DNA from: CAVXJN01 sp963773585
GTDB lineage: Bacteria; Pseudomonadota; Gammaproteobacteria; JASBUN01
Direction of reading: 5' to 3'
Length of the DNA stretch: 64,000 nucleotides
NCBI GenBank assembly: GCA_963773585.1
Contig: CAVZBR010000006.1
Span: forward strand, 1-64,000
The position numbers and the translations under genes were made by a program. This document shows positions 1 through 10,087 of the stretch, in pieces. Below the pieces are notes generated by a model, which saw only the letters and a program-made list of their open reading frames with translations, had not been told where the DNA came from and made no database searches. Each line of letters opens with the position of its first letter. Position 1 is the first letter of the stretch.

Positions 1-693
1 TTTTTCCATCTGCTGCTTAACACGCGAGCGAATCCGCTTCTCGACCTGAAGGATGTCGATTTCGCCTTCAACCAGGCCCAGCAAATGCTCGAGCCGTGCC
101 CGCACATCTTCGATTTCGAGAATGTGCTGCTTCTCGTCCAGCTTGAGAGACATGTGCGCGGCAATGGTATCTGCCAAGCGCCCTGCGTCATCGATACCTG
201 AGAGCGAAGTCAAAATCTCCGGCGGTACTTTCTTATTCAACTTCACATATTGGTCGAACTGTCCCAACAACGAACGCATCAGGACTTCGACTTCGCGATT
301 GTCGCTGGTGTCGGTCGTTTCAACCACGTTGATCTGGGCCGAGAAGAATTCGTCTTTGCTCAGGTAATGCACGACGCGCGCCCGTTCGGCGCCCTCTACC
401 AGAACCTTTACGGTGCCGTCCGGCAATTTGAGCAGTTGCAATATCGTCGACAGCGTTCCGACGCGATGGATATCGTCCGCCTGGGGATCGTCGACCTCGG
501 CACTCTTTTGCGCCACCAACAGGATCTTCTTGTCGGCGCCCATGGCCGATTCCAAAGCCTGAATTGATTTCTCCCGTCCGACAAACAGGGGAATCACCAT
601 ATGCGGGTAGACCACCACGTCGCGCAACGGCAGAACGGGCACCACCTGCATCTGGTTATCAATCACCTCGGACTTCTTGTCGTCATGCTCCAT
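1..693 (-). CDS. lon: Lon protease, N-terminal part (gene runs off window start)
   Basis: This is the 5' part of the ATP-dependent serine protease Lon: 231 codons are visible and the gene continues beyond base 1. The visible protein begins MEHDDKKSEV and carries the Lon substrate-binding (LAN) domain, with the characteristic LPLRDVVVYPHMVIPLFVGR stretch around residues 23-42, followed by helical sequence rich in charged residues. The ATPase and Ser-Lys protease domains lie outside the window. The ATG at 693 has an AGGAG ribosome site 7 bases upstream. Lon degrades misfolded and regulatory proteins in the cytoplasm. It lies downstream of clpX, clpP and tig on the same strand, the usual gammaproteobacterial order. 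Identification is firm. Confidence 0.95.
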   Translation of the reverse strand, partial: MEHDDKKSEVIDNQMQVVPVLPLRDVVVYPHMVIPLFVGREKSIQALESAMGADKKILLVAQKSAEVDDPQADDIHRVGTLSTILQLLKLPDGTVKVLVEGAERARVVHYLSKDEFFSAQINVVETTDTSDNREVEVLMRSLLGQFDQYVKLNKKVPPEILTSLSGIDDAGRLADTIAAHMSLKLDEKQHILEIEDVRARLEHLLGLVEGEIDILQVEKRIRSRVKQQMEK

Positions 694-883
694 ATTAGAG
701 CTCCTGGTTGGGAGTGAACGAAGCGCAGGGAACACGCTCCGTGGGTAATACAGCCGAAATATGGGCCGATAGTCGGGAATTCAATGGGAATGGGCCGACC
801 CGCCGGACCGGTCCGGCACCGCTGAGCGGCGAATCCAGCGCAAGCACGCTGAATTCGGGTCATTGCATCTACAGCGTCTCGCG

Positions 884-2167
884 TCAGGAATCCGAAGCCA
901 CGCGCTGTTGCTCGCCACCCTCATAGATAATGTAGGGTTTGGCTTCGCCGTTGATTACGGCTTCGTCGATTACGACCTTGCTGACGTTCTCGATCGACGG
1001 CAAATCGTACATGGTGTCGAGCAACACATGCTCAAGGATGGTACGCAGTCCGCGGGCGCCGGTTTTACGCTCCATGGCCTTACGGGAAACTGCGCGCAAG
1101 GCATCGTCTCGAAACTCCAGGTCGCAACCTTCCATTTCGAACAGCTTGGCGTACTGCTTGACCAGCGCGTTCTTGGGCTCGGTCAGAATCGTGACCAGCG
1201 CGTCTTCGTCCAATTCCTCAAGGGTCGCCACGACCGGCAGGCGGCCTACGAATTCCGGGATCAGACCGTATTTGATCAAATCTTCCGGTTCGACTTCGTA
1301 CAACGTCTCGCCGATGGTGGCATGTTCATCCTTGCTCCGCACCATGGCGTGAAAACCGATGCCGGCTCCCTTCTCGGAGCGTCCGCGAATGATCTTTTCC
1401 AGACCTGCGAAGGCGCCGCCTACCACGAACAGAATATTGGACGTATCCACTTGCAGAAATTCCTGCTGCGGATGTTTGCGACCGCCCTGGGGCGGTACCG
1501 AGGCCACCGTGCCTTCGATGAGCTTCAACAGAGCCTGCTGGACGCCTTCGCCGGATACGTCGCGGGTGATCGAAGGATTATCCGATTTGCGCGAGATCTT
1601 ATCGATTTCATCGATATAGACAATTCCGGTTTGCGCTTTCTCGACGTCGTAGTCGCACTTCTGCAACAACTTCTGGATGATATTTTCGACGTCTTCGCCG
1701 ACATAGCCCGCCTCGGTCAACGTGGTCGCGTCGGCGATGGTGAACGGTACGTTCAACAGCCGCGCCAGGGTTTCGGCCAGCAACGTCTTACCGGACCCGG
1801 TCGGCCCGATCAGCAGAATATTGCTCTTGGCGATTTCGACATCGTCCTGTCGCTGGCGGATGTCGAGACGCTTGTAATGGTTGTAGACCGCGACCGAGAG
1901 TACTTTCTTGGCGCTTTCCTGACCGATTACATACTCGTCCAGAACGTCTTTGATTTCCTGAGGCTTTGGAAGCTTGCTGCCGTCGGTGGCAGCTTTTTCC
2001 TGCATCTCTTCGCGGATGATGTCGTTGCACAGCTCAACACATTCGTCACAGACGAATACGGAAGGACCTGCGATTAGCTTGCGGACCTCGTGCTGGCTCT
2101 TGCCACAGAAGGAGCAATACAGCAGTTTGCCGCCGTCGTCTCCCTTGCCGTGCTTGTCGTCGCTCAT
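884..2167 (-). CDS. clpX: ATP-dependent Clp protease ATP-binding subunit ClpX
   Basis: ClpX is the AAA+ unfoldase that feeds substrates to ClpP. The 427-residue protein has the N-terminal zinc-binding domain (CSFCGKS, then a second CxxC pair CDECVELC), Walker A GPTGSGKT, Walker B IVYIDEIDKI, the IGF loop for docking on ClpP (GIGFHAMV) and the C-terminal small AAA domain. Length is normal for the family. An upstream TTG at 2173 is in frame, but the GAGGG ribosome site sits 6 bases before the ATG at 2167, so I chose the ATG. It lies downstream of clpP and upstream of lon on the same strand, so co-expression in one proteolysis cluster is likely. Confidence 0.97.
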   Translation of the reverse strand: MSDDKHGKGDDGGKLLYCSFCGKSQHEVRKLIAGPSVFVCDECVELCNDIIREEMQEKAATDGSKLPKPQEIKDVLDEYVIGQESAKKVLSVAVYNHYKRLDIRQRQDDVEIAKSNILLIGPTGSGKTLLAETLARLLNVPFTIADATTLTEAGYVGEDVENIIQKLLQKCDYDVEKAQTGIVYIDEIDKISRKSDNPSITRDVSGEGVQQALLKLIEGTVASVPPQGGRKHPQQEFLQVDTSNILFVVGGAFAGLEKIIRGRSEKGAGIGFHAMVRSKDEHATIGETLYEVEPEDLIKYGLIPEFVGRLPVVATLEELDEDALVTILTEPKNALVKQYAKLFEMEGCDLEFRDDALRAVSRKAMERKTGARGLRTILEHVLLDTMYDLPSIENVSKVVIDEAVINGEAKPYIIYEGGEQQRVASDS

Positions 2168-2389
2168 GACCAACCCTCGTTTGCGAATCGCCGGAAGTTC
2201 TCAAGAACATTGCAGCTCTCGCAAATCCGTTTCAAGGCACCGAGCGCCGTTCCGCGACGACTCGGGCTGCAATATCCGATGCTCCTATTCAACTACGTTA
2301 TCCAATCCCTGACAAGCAAAGCCCCTATCGGCTTTGCGGCTTTCCTGGCCTCGTTTCCGTCATCCCGCGGGCCCGAATCATGTTATCCC

Positions 2390-3037
2390 TTAGAGAGCCT
2401 TCTCGCCCCGCGGTCGATTTTCCAGGACCTGGTCAACGATTCCATAAGTCACCGACTCCTCTGCGCTCATGAAATTGTCGCGGTCCGTGTCATGCTGGAT
2501 CTTTTCGATCGGTTGCCCGGTGTGCTCGGCCAGAATCTTGTTCAATCGCTCGCGTACCAACAGAATCTCGCGCGCGTGAATGTCGATATCGGTCGCTTGG
2601 CCCTGGAAGCCGCCCATCGGCTGATGAATCATGATGCGCGAATGCGGCAGGCTGTAACGTTTTCCTTTACGGCCTCCAGCCAGCAGTACGGCGCCCATGC
2701 TTGCGGCTTGGCCGATGCACATGGTTGTCACATCCGGCTTGATGAACTGCATGGTGTCATAAATCGCCAATCCCGCCGTTACCGAGCCGCCCGGCGAATT
2801 GATATAGATATGAATGTCCTTGTCCGGGTTTTCCGATTCCAAAAACAGCAACTGGGCCACCACCAGGTTCGCCATGTGATCCTCGACCGGACCGACGATG
2901 AAGATCACTCTTTCCTTGAGCAAGCGCGAATAGATGTCGTATGCGCGTTCGCCGCGAGGCGTTTGCTCGATCACCATCGGCACCAAGCCTAAAGCCTGGA
3001 TGTTATTCGCACCGTGTCTAGCCGTCATATCGGTCAT
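2390..3037 (-). CDS. clpP: ATP-dependent Clp protease proteolytic subunit ClpP
   Basis: This is the serine peptidase that forms the tetradecameric barrel of the Clp protease; it degrades proteins unfolded by ClpX or ClpA. The 215-residue protein shows the full catalytic triad: Ser113 in QAASMGA, His138 in MIHQPMGG and Asp187 in DRDNF. The 25- and 49-residue spacing equals that of E. coli ClpP (97/122/171). A short N-terminal propeptide is expected. The ATG at 3037 is preceded by AAGGA at 9 bases; a longer reading frame to 3124 has no ribosome site and overlaps tig. It lies between tig and clpX on the same strand. Confidence 0.97.
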   Translation of the reverse strand: MTDMTARHGANNIQALGLVPMVIEQTPRGERAYDIYSRLLKERVIFIVGPVEDHMANLVVAQLLFLESENPDKDIHIYINSPGGSVTAGLAIYDTMQFIKPDVTTMCIGQAASMGAVLLAGGRKGKRYSLPHSRIMIHQPMGGFQGQATDIDIHAREILLVRERLNKILAEHTGQPIEKIQHDTDRDNFMSAEESVTYGIVDQVLENRPRGEKAL

Positions 3038-3098
3038 TTCGCTTGATCCTTTAGTATGGTACCCCGGCGTCAGAGGCCGGAGTCGCCGCCTGCACCTG

Positions 3099-4406
3099 TC
3101 AACTGCCGGACGCTTCACCCTCATTCATCACTTCGTCGAACGCAAGCTGCTTTTCTTTAATTTTCATTTGTCCGAGCAGCAGGTCGACCACTTGATCCTC
3201 CATCACGTGCGCTTCCAAATCGTTGCGCAAAGACGGGTTTTTGCGGTAGGCCTGCTTCACTTCTTCCGGGTCCTCGTAGGAACTCGCAACCCGATCCAGC
3301 GTCTCGCGCACGCGTTCGGCGTCGAGCTGAACCTCATTGGTCTTGATCACTTCGCCGATCAGCAGACCCAACGCGACCCGCTGCCGGGCGCGGTCTTCGA
3401 ACACTTCGCGCGGCAGATTCAGGCCCTTCAATTCTTCGGGTCGCTTTCCGGTGGCTTGCGCCATCAAACGGGTAATCTCCTCGTCCACCAGCGCCTTCGG
3501 TATTTCGATGTCGTTGGCCTCCCGCAAACGTTCCAGGACTTGCTCTTTGGTTTTGGAACGCAGCTTCTGCGCAAGTTCCCGCTCCATGTTGCCGCGCACT
3601 TCGGTACGCAGCGCGTCGGCGCCACCTTCAGCGACTCCGAATGCGCGCGCGAAATCGTCATCAAGCTCGGGCAACACCGGCTCGGAGACCGTTACCACGT
3701 CTACCTCGAACTTGGCGTCCTTTCCGGCCACTTCCTGCGCACGGTAGTCGTCCGGGAAGCGAACCTCAACCGTGCGATGATCACCGGATTTCGCGCCAAC
3801 CAATTGCGCCTCGAAGCCTTCGATCATCGAACCGGCGCCGAGGACGATGGGCACCTGCTCGCCCTTGCCGCCTGAAAAGGCCTCGCCATCGATGGTGCCT
3901 TCGAAGTTCACCATCACCTGATCGCCTTCGCGGGCGTCGCGATCCACCGCATCCCAGGTCGCCCGTTGCGTGCGCAATTTCTCCAACATCTTGTCCACAT
4001 CCGCATCGGTCACCTGGGCGGCGGGCTTTTCGACCTCGGCGTTTTCCAGCGAGGCCAGTTCGATCTGCGGGTAGACTTCGAACACGGCGCTGTATTCGAG
4101 CGCCTGACCTGGTTCCATCTGCTTCGGTTCGATGCGCGGACCGCCCGCCGGCTGCAGGTTTTCCTGGCGCAACGCTTCCGTCAGCGTCTGCTGCACGAGA
4201 TCGGAGAGCACTTCGCCGCGCACCTGACCGTCGTAGCGTTTCTGCACGACCTTGAACGGTACTTTGCCGGGCCGAAAGCCGTCCATGCGTACCCGGCGCG
4301 CCAGGTTGCGCAACCGGTTGGTGACTTCGTCCTCGACCCGCTCGGCCGGAACCTGCACAGTCAGCTTGCGTTCCAGACTTCCGGTTTGTTCCACGGAGAC
4401 TTGCAT
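3099..4406 (-). CDS. tig: Trigger factor (ribosome-associated chaperone and prolyl isomerase)
   Basis: Trigger factor binds the ribosome exit site and shields nascent chains. The 435-residue protein has the N-terminal ribosome-binding domain with a GFRPGKVP signature near residue 43, a central FKBP-type PPIase domain (EGDQVMVNFEGTIDGE near residue 160) and the long helical C-terminal domain. Length is typical (about 430). It is first in the tig-clpP-clpX-lon order, 62 bases before clpP, and follows the tRNA-Leu gene by about 100 bases on the same strand. A heat-shock promoter ahead of clpP would be expected from other species, but I did not identify one. Confidence 0.96.
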   Translation of the reverse strand: MQVSVEQTGSLERKLTVQVPAERVEDEVTNRLRNLARRVRMDGFRPGKVPFKVVQKRYDGQVRGEVLSDLVQQTLTEALRQENLQPAGGPRIEPKQMEPGQALEYSAVFEVYPQIELASLENAEVEKPAAQVTDADVDKMLEKLRTQRATWDAVDRDAREGDQVMVNFEGTIDGEAFSGGKGEQVPIVLGAGSMIEGFEAQLVGAKSGDHRTVEVRFPDDYRAQEVAGKDAKFEVDVVTVSEPVLPELDDDFARAFGVAEGGADALRTEVRGNMERELAQKLRSKTKEQVLERLREANDIEIPKALVDEEITRLMAQATGKRPEELKGLNLPREVFEDRARQRVALGLLIGEVIKTNEVQLDAERVRETLDRVASSYEDPEEVKQAYRKNPSLRNDLEAHVMEDQVVDLLLGQMKIKEKQLAFDEVMNEGEASGS

Positions 4407-4508
4407 CGTTGTACCTCGAACCGTCTAAAGCTTGATTGAGCCCGCAACACGGGCGGAAAACCTGCCGCTGACGGATTTGAGCAGCGGCCGTCGGGATCAC
4501 TATTTAAC

Positions 4509-4593
<85 letters not shown>

Positions 4594-4777
4594 CGGTTTC
4601 ATCCAGGACTCGCCCGATAAGCGCTTGTTAGCGAGCGAAAATCACAAGCAGGCCATTATACAGGTTCGACCCCGGAACGCGCATCCCCGCTGAACGTAGC
4701 ATGCGCTGCGCAAGCCACCCGCCGGCCGAGCGGCGCACACATGTACCGCTGCAGCGGTGGTTAGCGAATCCAGGACA

Positions 4778-4807
4778 AACAAAAAGGCCCGCAGAAACTG
4801 CAGGCCT
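4778..4807 (-). terminator. Rho-independent terminator after tRNA-Lys
   Basis: On the minus strand a 10-bp stem (AGGCCTGCAG / CTGCGGGCCT, one G-T pair) with a TTT loop is followed by TTTTTG. It lies 10 bases downstream of tRNA-Lys and so ends the Pro-Arg-His-Lys tRNA transcript before tRNA-Leu, which may have its own promoter. Confidence 0.8.
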
Positions 4808-4817
4808 GGATGAACGC

Positions 4818-4893
<76 letters not shown>

Positions 4894-4936
4894 GTTTTTT
4901 GTGTTGCTCGCTGCGCGAGCGCGCAGAGAGCTTGTA

Positions 4937-5013
4937 TGGGGTGGACGATGGGGCTCGAACCCACGACCACAGGAATCACAATCCTGAGCTCTACCAACTG
5001 AGCTACGTCCACC
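4937..5013 (-). tRNA. tRNA-His (anticodon GTG)
   Basis: A 77-base tRNA including the extra 5' G (G-1) opposite C73 that is specific to tRNA-His, and encoded CCA. Anticodon loop TTGTGAT between CAGGA and TCCTG gives GTG. It is third in the cluster. Confidence 0.96.
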
Positions 5014-5044
5014 ATTGCAAAACTGAGCGAGTTTGCCGGCGAAA

Positions 5045-5121
5045 TGGCGCGCCCGGCAGGACTCGAACCTGCAACCCTCGGCTTAGAAGGCCGATGCTCT
5101 GTCCGGTTGAGCTACGGGCGC
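5045..5121 (-). tRNA. tRNA-Arg (anticodon TCT)
   Basis: A 77-base tRNA with encoded CCA. Acceptor GCGCCCG pairs with CGGGCGC. The anticodon loop CTTCTAA between TCGGC and GCCGA gives TCT (decodes AGA). It is second in the cluster. Confidence 0.95.
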
Positions 5122-5167
5122 ATTGAGCTGTTTGCGCCGCCGAGCATCGCCCTGCCGAGCAGACAGT

Positions 5168-5244
5168 TGGTCGGGGTAGAGGGATTCGAACCCCCGCCAT
5201 CCTGCTCCCAAAGCAGGCGCGCTACCAGACTGCGCTATACCCCG
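5168..5244 (-). tRNA. tRNA-Pro (anticodon TGG)
   Basis: A 77-base tRNA with encoded CCA. Acceptor CGGGGTA pairs with TACCCCG. The anticodon loop TTTGGGA between CCTGC and GCAGG gives TGG. It is the first gene of the tRNA cluster; its promoter should lie in 5245-5350. Confidence 0.95.
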
Positions 5245-5461
5245 CAATCCCGTTGGGCCCCGACAAATACCGCTGCGTTCGGCCCCGCGCGATGAAGCAC
5301 GCGATTCTACGCAGGGAACCGGCGGTCGTCAAACGTACCGCGCCCAGAGATGACCTGAATTATACGCCAGGACCCGGCTGCGGGAAGAGCCGCGCGACCT
5401 GTACAGGTCCGCCCGCCCGTGCGAGAATGCCGCGGGTTTTCCGCCGCTTAGCTTCCACGCC

Positions 5462-6325
<864 letters not shown>

Positions 6326-6340
<15 letters not shown>

Positions 6341-6961
6341 GTACTCTCCGGGCTTCATCGGCAGACCATTGAAGCACGCGGCGTATTCGGGAGACGATGT
6401 AACGTTCGACTTGCCGTAGATGTCGTCCTCGAACAAGCGCATCTGAACCGGTTTGCCGTTCCATTTCCCTTCGCAATATTCATAAATACGATCGCCACTG
6501 GCATCGAACTGGCGAAACGAATGCAGGTCACCGTTATACCGATGCAGATTGATCAGGGTTTGCACCGGCGCATTGCGTCCCTGAGGCAGGTAAGCAGCGG
6601 CGAAGTCGCGTACCACCCGGCCTTGGTCGTCGTGCACATAGACTTCGCAGGTGTGCAACCGGTCCGGGTGATCCGTCTCCCATTGCATGCGCGAAAGTAG
6701 CACGCCGGTCCGCTTATCGTAGTAGGCATGTTCGGTATAGAATTCCGGTTGACGCGCATAACCGCCGATGCGGGTCTGCTCCCGCACCTGATTGTGCGCC
6801 AACTGCCGTTTCTGCAGCGCCAGACATTCATCCGCGAAGGCGTTCCAGGTCCGCACATGAGTCTTGTCTTCGGTCATCTTCTGTTCGGTAACCTGCCCAT
6901 GGGCAAGCGCGGATACACCCAGCACCAAGCCGAGCACAAACGGAAAAGAATGATTCAACAT
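6326..6961 (-). CDS. Exported protein of unknown function
   Basis: A 211-residue protein with a Sec signal peptide (MLNHSFPFVLGLVLGVSALAHG, cleavage expected near residue 21-22), so probably periplasmic. The mature part contains one Cys in DECLALQ and one in TCEVYVHDDQGRVVRD, and tyrosine-rich segments such as YTEHAYYD; I recognise no family. The ATG at 6961 has a strong GAGGAAG ribosome site; the longer frame to 7057 lacks one and would bury the signal peptide. Two late Cys (YCEGKW, AACFNG) could form a disulfide. It overlaps folD tail to tail by 15 bases. Confidence 0.7.
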
Positions 6962-7115
6962 GGCTTCCTCACGGTGGCAAGGGATGCACGCTCTAATGAT
7001 TTTTCGCCCTGGATCTGAGATTCCGCCGAGCGGAGCGTGTCGCGTTGTTTTGAGCAACCGGGTCTGCCGGTTGTCCGGCTAGTATAGACAACGGCTCGGG
7101 AATTAGGTTCGCGCG

Positions 7116-8534
7116 CTACTCACGTCGCCAGTTCGTGCCGCCGGCGCCGTCCTCGAGCACCACGCCGGCGGCCTTGAGTTGATCGCGGACCCGATCCGCT
7201 TCAGCCCAATCGCGGCGCTCACGGGCGGCTGCTCGCTGCGCGATCAATGCATCGATCTGATCGCTCGACAAACCGGAGTCCTCACGCTGGGCCGCGGCAT
7301 CGCCCGTACTTCCGGCGACGTGGCCTTGCAGCCAGGCATCGGGATCCTGTTGCAGAATGCCGAGAATACCACCGAGCTTGCGCAGAACCGCCGCGTGCGC
7401 AGCAGCAAGGACCGGATCGGCTTCGCGCAGACGATTGGCTTCCCGCGCCAGGTCGAACAACACCGACAGCGCGCCCGGGGTGTTGAAATCGTCGTCCATC
7501 GCGCCCTGAAATCGCTCTTTGAACCCGTCCGCAGGCTCGCTCCCCTGCTCCGTCGCGTGTCCCCGCAAGGCGGTATACAACCGGTTGAGCGCCCCCCGCG
7601 CTTTGTCCAGGTTGTCATCGCTATAGTTCAGCGGGCTGCGATAATGACTGGCCAAAATGAAATAACGGATCTCTTCGGCCCGGTAGCGGCGCAGGATTTC
7701 ACGCACGGTGAAAAAATTGCCCAGCGACTTGGACATTTTCTCTTCATCCACCTGCACGAAACCGTTGTGCATCCAGACGTTGACGAAATGCTGCCCGGTC
7801 GCCGCCTCGGACTGGGCGATTTCGTTCTCGTGGTGGGGAAACTGCAGGTCCATGCCACCACCATGAATATCGAAGTGGTCGCCAAGGCAGCGGGTGGACA
7901 TAGCCGAACATTCAATGTGCCAACCAGGCCGGCCACGGCCCCAGGGAGAATCCCAGGCAGGCTCCTCGGGCTTGGCCGCTTTCCATAACACGAAGTCCAA
8001 CGGATCCTGTTTCGCTTCGCCAATCTCAACCCGTGAACCGGCGCGCAAATCCTCGAGCCGCTTGCCCGATAAACGCCCATAGTGTTTGAACTTGCTGACG
8101 TCGTAGTACACATCGCCATTGGCCGCCGCATATGCGTAGCCCTTGTCCACCAAGGTCTGCACCATCGCCACAATGTCTTCGATGGAAGCGGTGGCGCGCG
8201 GCTCGACGTCCGGCGCCAATACGCCCAGCGCGCCGGCATCTTCATGCATGGCATTGATGAAACGTTCGGTCAGTTCACCGATCGGTTCGCCGTTTTCGTT
8301 GGCGCGCTTGATGATCTTGTCATCGATGTCGGTGATGTTGCGCACATAAGTGACGTCGTAACCGCGCTCGCGCAGATAACGCACCACGACGTCAAACACC
8401 ACCAGTACGCGGGCGTGGCCGAGGTGGCAAAAGTCGTACACGGTCATGCCGCAGACGTACATCCGGACTTTGCCCGGCTCGATCGGCTGGAATGGCTCTT
8501 TGGCGCGTTTGAGGCTGTTGTAGATCTCAAGCAT
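7116..8534 (-). CDS. cysS: Cysteinyl-tRNA synthetase
   Basis: A class I aminoacyl-tRNA synthetase that charges tRNA-Cys. The 472-residue protein starts MLEIYNSLKRAKEPF. It has the zinc/substrate Cys in MYVCGMTVYD, the HIGH-like HLGHARV, the WHIECSAM zinc-site segment, the HHENEIAQSE motif and KMSKS (EEKMSKSLGNF). The ATG at 8534 was chosen because homologues start at this point; the frame extends to 8612 but that part overlaps gltX. It lies 11 bases downstream of gltX, so the two synthetase genes are probably cotranscribed. Confidence 0.97.
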   Translation of the reverse strand: MLEIYNSLKRAKEPFQPIEPGKVRMYVCGMTVYDFCHLGHARVLVVFDVVVRYLRERGYDVTYVRNITDIDDKIIKRANENGEPIGELTERFINAMHEDAGALGVLAPDVEPRATASIEDIVAMVQTLVDKGYAYAAANGDVYYDVSKFKHYGRLSGKRLEDLRAGSRVEIGEAKQDPLDFVLWKAAKPEEPAWDSPWGRGRPGWHIECSAMSTRCLGDHFDIHGGGMDLQFPHHENEIAQSEAATGQHFVNVWMHNGFVQVDEEKMSKSLGNFFTVREILRRYRAEEIRYFILASHYRSPLNYSDDNLDKARGALNRLYTALRGHATEQGSEPADGFKERFQGAMDDDFNTPGALSVLFDLAREANRLREADPVLAAAHAAVLRKLGGILGILQQDPDAWLQGHVAGSTGDAAAQREDSGLSSDQIDALIAQRAAARERRDWAEADRVRDQLKAAGVVLEDGAGGTNWRRE

Positions 8535-8545
8535 GGGAGTAGGTC

Positions 8546-9982
8546 TCAGCTGCACATCTGCAGTGCCGCATCCAAGCGCTCGTGGATGCGCTTCGCACCC
8601 AGCAGGGTCCAAATGGCGATCAACTCAGGGCCGTGGGTTTCGCCCGACAGCGCGGCTCGCAAGGGCATGTACAGTTCTTTTCCTTTGACGCCGGCAGCCT
8701 TGGCCAAGGTTTTGGCATAAGCCTTGAAGTCCTCGCTTTCGACGGCGAGACATTCCAGAGCGGCACGAAAGTAGACCTCGCCGGCACTGCTAACGGCAGC
8801 GGCCGCTTCCTCGCTGGGCGACCACGTTGTCGCGAACAGCCGTTCGGCCCAGGCCAAAGCATCGGCCGGCAGTTCGATGTTCTCCCGTACTGCGGCCACA
8901 AACGTTTGGCGTGCTTCTGCGGGCACCGAATCCGCAACCTTGCGCGCGGCGGGATCGGGCCAGGCGCTCATCCATTGCCAAAGCGCGTCGTTGTCGGCCT
9001 TGTGCACGGCGGTCTTCTGCCAGTGCATCAGTTGGGTGTGTTCGAATTGCGCCGGCGCGCGGCCAAGGCGGTCGGTGGAAAACTGCCGCGCCATGGCGTC
9101 CACCGGCAGCCATCCTTCCTGCTCGAAATGATGCCCGAGCCTGGCCAGATAATTCAGCACGGCGTCCGGGAAAAACCCGCTATCGCGCAACTCCTCTACG
9201 CTTCGGCTGCCGGTGCGCTTGGACAGCGGACTGCCGTCGTCACCCACCAGCATCGAGGTATGGCCGTAGCGCGGAATCGGGAGTTCCAGTGCCTCCAGCA
9301 ACAGAATCTGTCGCGGGGTGTTGGTCAGATGGTCCTCTCCGCGCAGTACATCGGTGATCTGCATCAGCGCATCGTCCACGGCGTTACTGAAAAAAAACGC
9401 CGGCGTGCCGTCCGAGCGGCGAACAATGAAATCACCAATATCGTCGGCGCGAAAAGACTGCTGCCCACGCACCAGGTCGACAAATTCCACCGTACGCCCG
9501 GTCGGCACACGGAAACGCAAACTGGCGGCCAGTCCCTGGTCGACGTTGCGTTGCACCTGCTCGGGACTGAGGCCGGCGCAGGTGCCGGCGTATCGCGGTG
9601 GGCGCCCGGCAGCGAGCTGGGCCTTGCGCGACTGCGCCAATTCCTGCTGCGTGCAAAAACAGGGGTAGGCATGGCCGCTTTGCTGGAGGTGATCGAAATA
9701 GCCTGCGTAAATCGTCGCACGCTGGGACTGGCGATAAGGCCCATGGCCGGCTTCGTGCCCCGGACCCTCGTCCCAGTCCAGGCCGAGCCAGTGCAGATCC
9801 TCCTGCATACCCGCTTCGAACGCCTGCGCACTGCGCTCCAGATCGGTGTCTTCAAAGCGCAGCAGAAATGTGCCGCCCTGCTGCCGGGCATACAACCAAT
9901 TGAACAACGCGGTGCGCACGTTGCCCAGGTGCAGCCGGCCGGTGGGGCTGGGAGCGAAGCGGGTTTTGAGGGTAGTTGCCAT
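8546..9982 (-). CDS. gltX: Glutamyl-tRNA synthetase
   Basis: This class I synthetase charges tRNA-Glu. The 478-residue protein starts MATTLKTRFAPSPTGRLHLG, giving the HIGH-equivalent HLGN, and carries a zinc-type CFC...C segment near residue 100, the GEDHLTNTPRQ motif and the KMSKS-equivalent PLSKRTGS. Length fits the bacterial family. The frame opens further to 10057, but conservation begins at the ATG at 9982. The start is divergent from the cyclophilin gene at 10088, with about 105 bases between them for both promoters. Whether it is discriminating or non-discriminating for tRNA-Gln cannot be told here. Confidence 0.96.
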   Translation of the reverse strand: MATTLKTRFAPSPTGRLHLGNVRTALFNWLYARQQGGTFLLRFEDTDLERSAQAFEAGMQEDLHWLGLDWDEGPGHEAGHGPYRQSQRATIYAGYFDHLQQSGHAYPCFCTQQELAQSRKAQLAAGRPPRYAGTCAGLSPEQVQRNVDQGLAASLRFRVPTGRTVEFVDLVRGQQSFRADDIGDFIVRRSDGTPAFFFSNAVDDALMQITDVLRGEDHLTNTPRQILLLEALELPIPRYGHTSMLVGDDGSPLSKRTGSRSVEELRDSGFFPDAVLNYLARLGHHFEQEGWLPVDAMARQFSTDRLGRAPAQFEHTQLMHWQKTAVHKADNDALWQWMSAWPDPAARKVADSVPAEARQTFVAAVRENIELPADALAWAERLFATTWSPSEEAAAAVSSAGEVYFRAALECLAVESEDFKAYAKTLAKAAGVKGKELYMPLRAALSGETHGPELIAIWTLLGAKRIHERLDAALQMCS

Positions 9983-10087
9983 AGGCCGGCAATGGTAACG
10001 GAAAGCCTCTACGGCCACCAAGCGCGCTTTGTCGGCGCACGGCAAAACCGATATCATGGGCGGCGCAATTCCTCACCGAGGTGTCCG

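Noticed and set aside
863..2992. Long plus-strand frames opposite clpX and clpP
   Set aside because: They mirror highly conserved genes on the minus strand and show no family features or ribosome sites.
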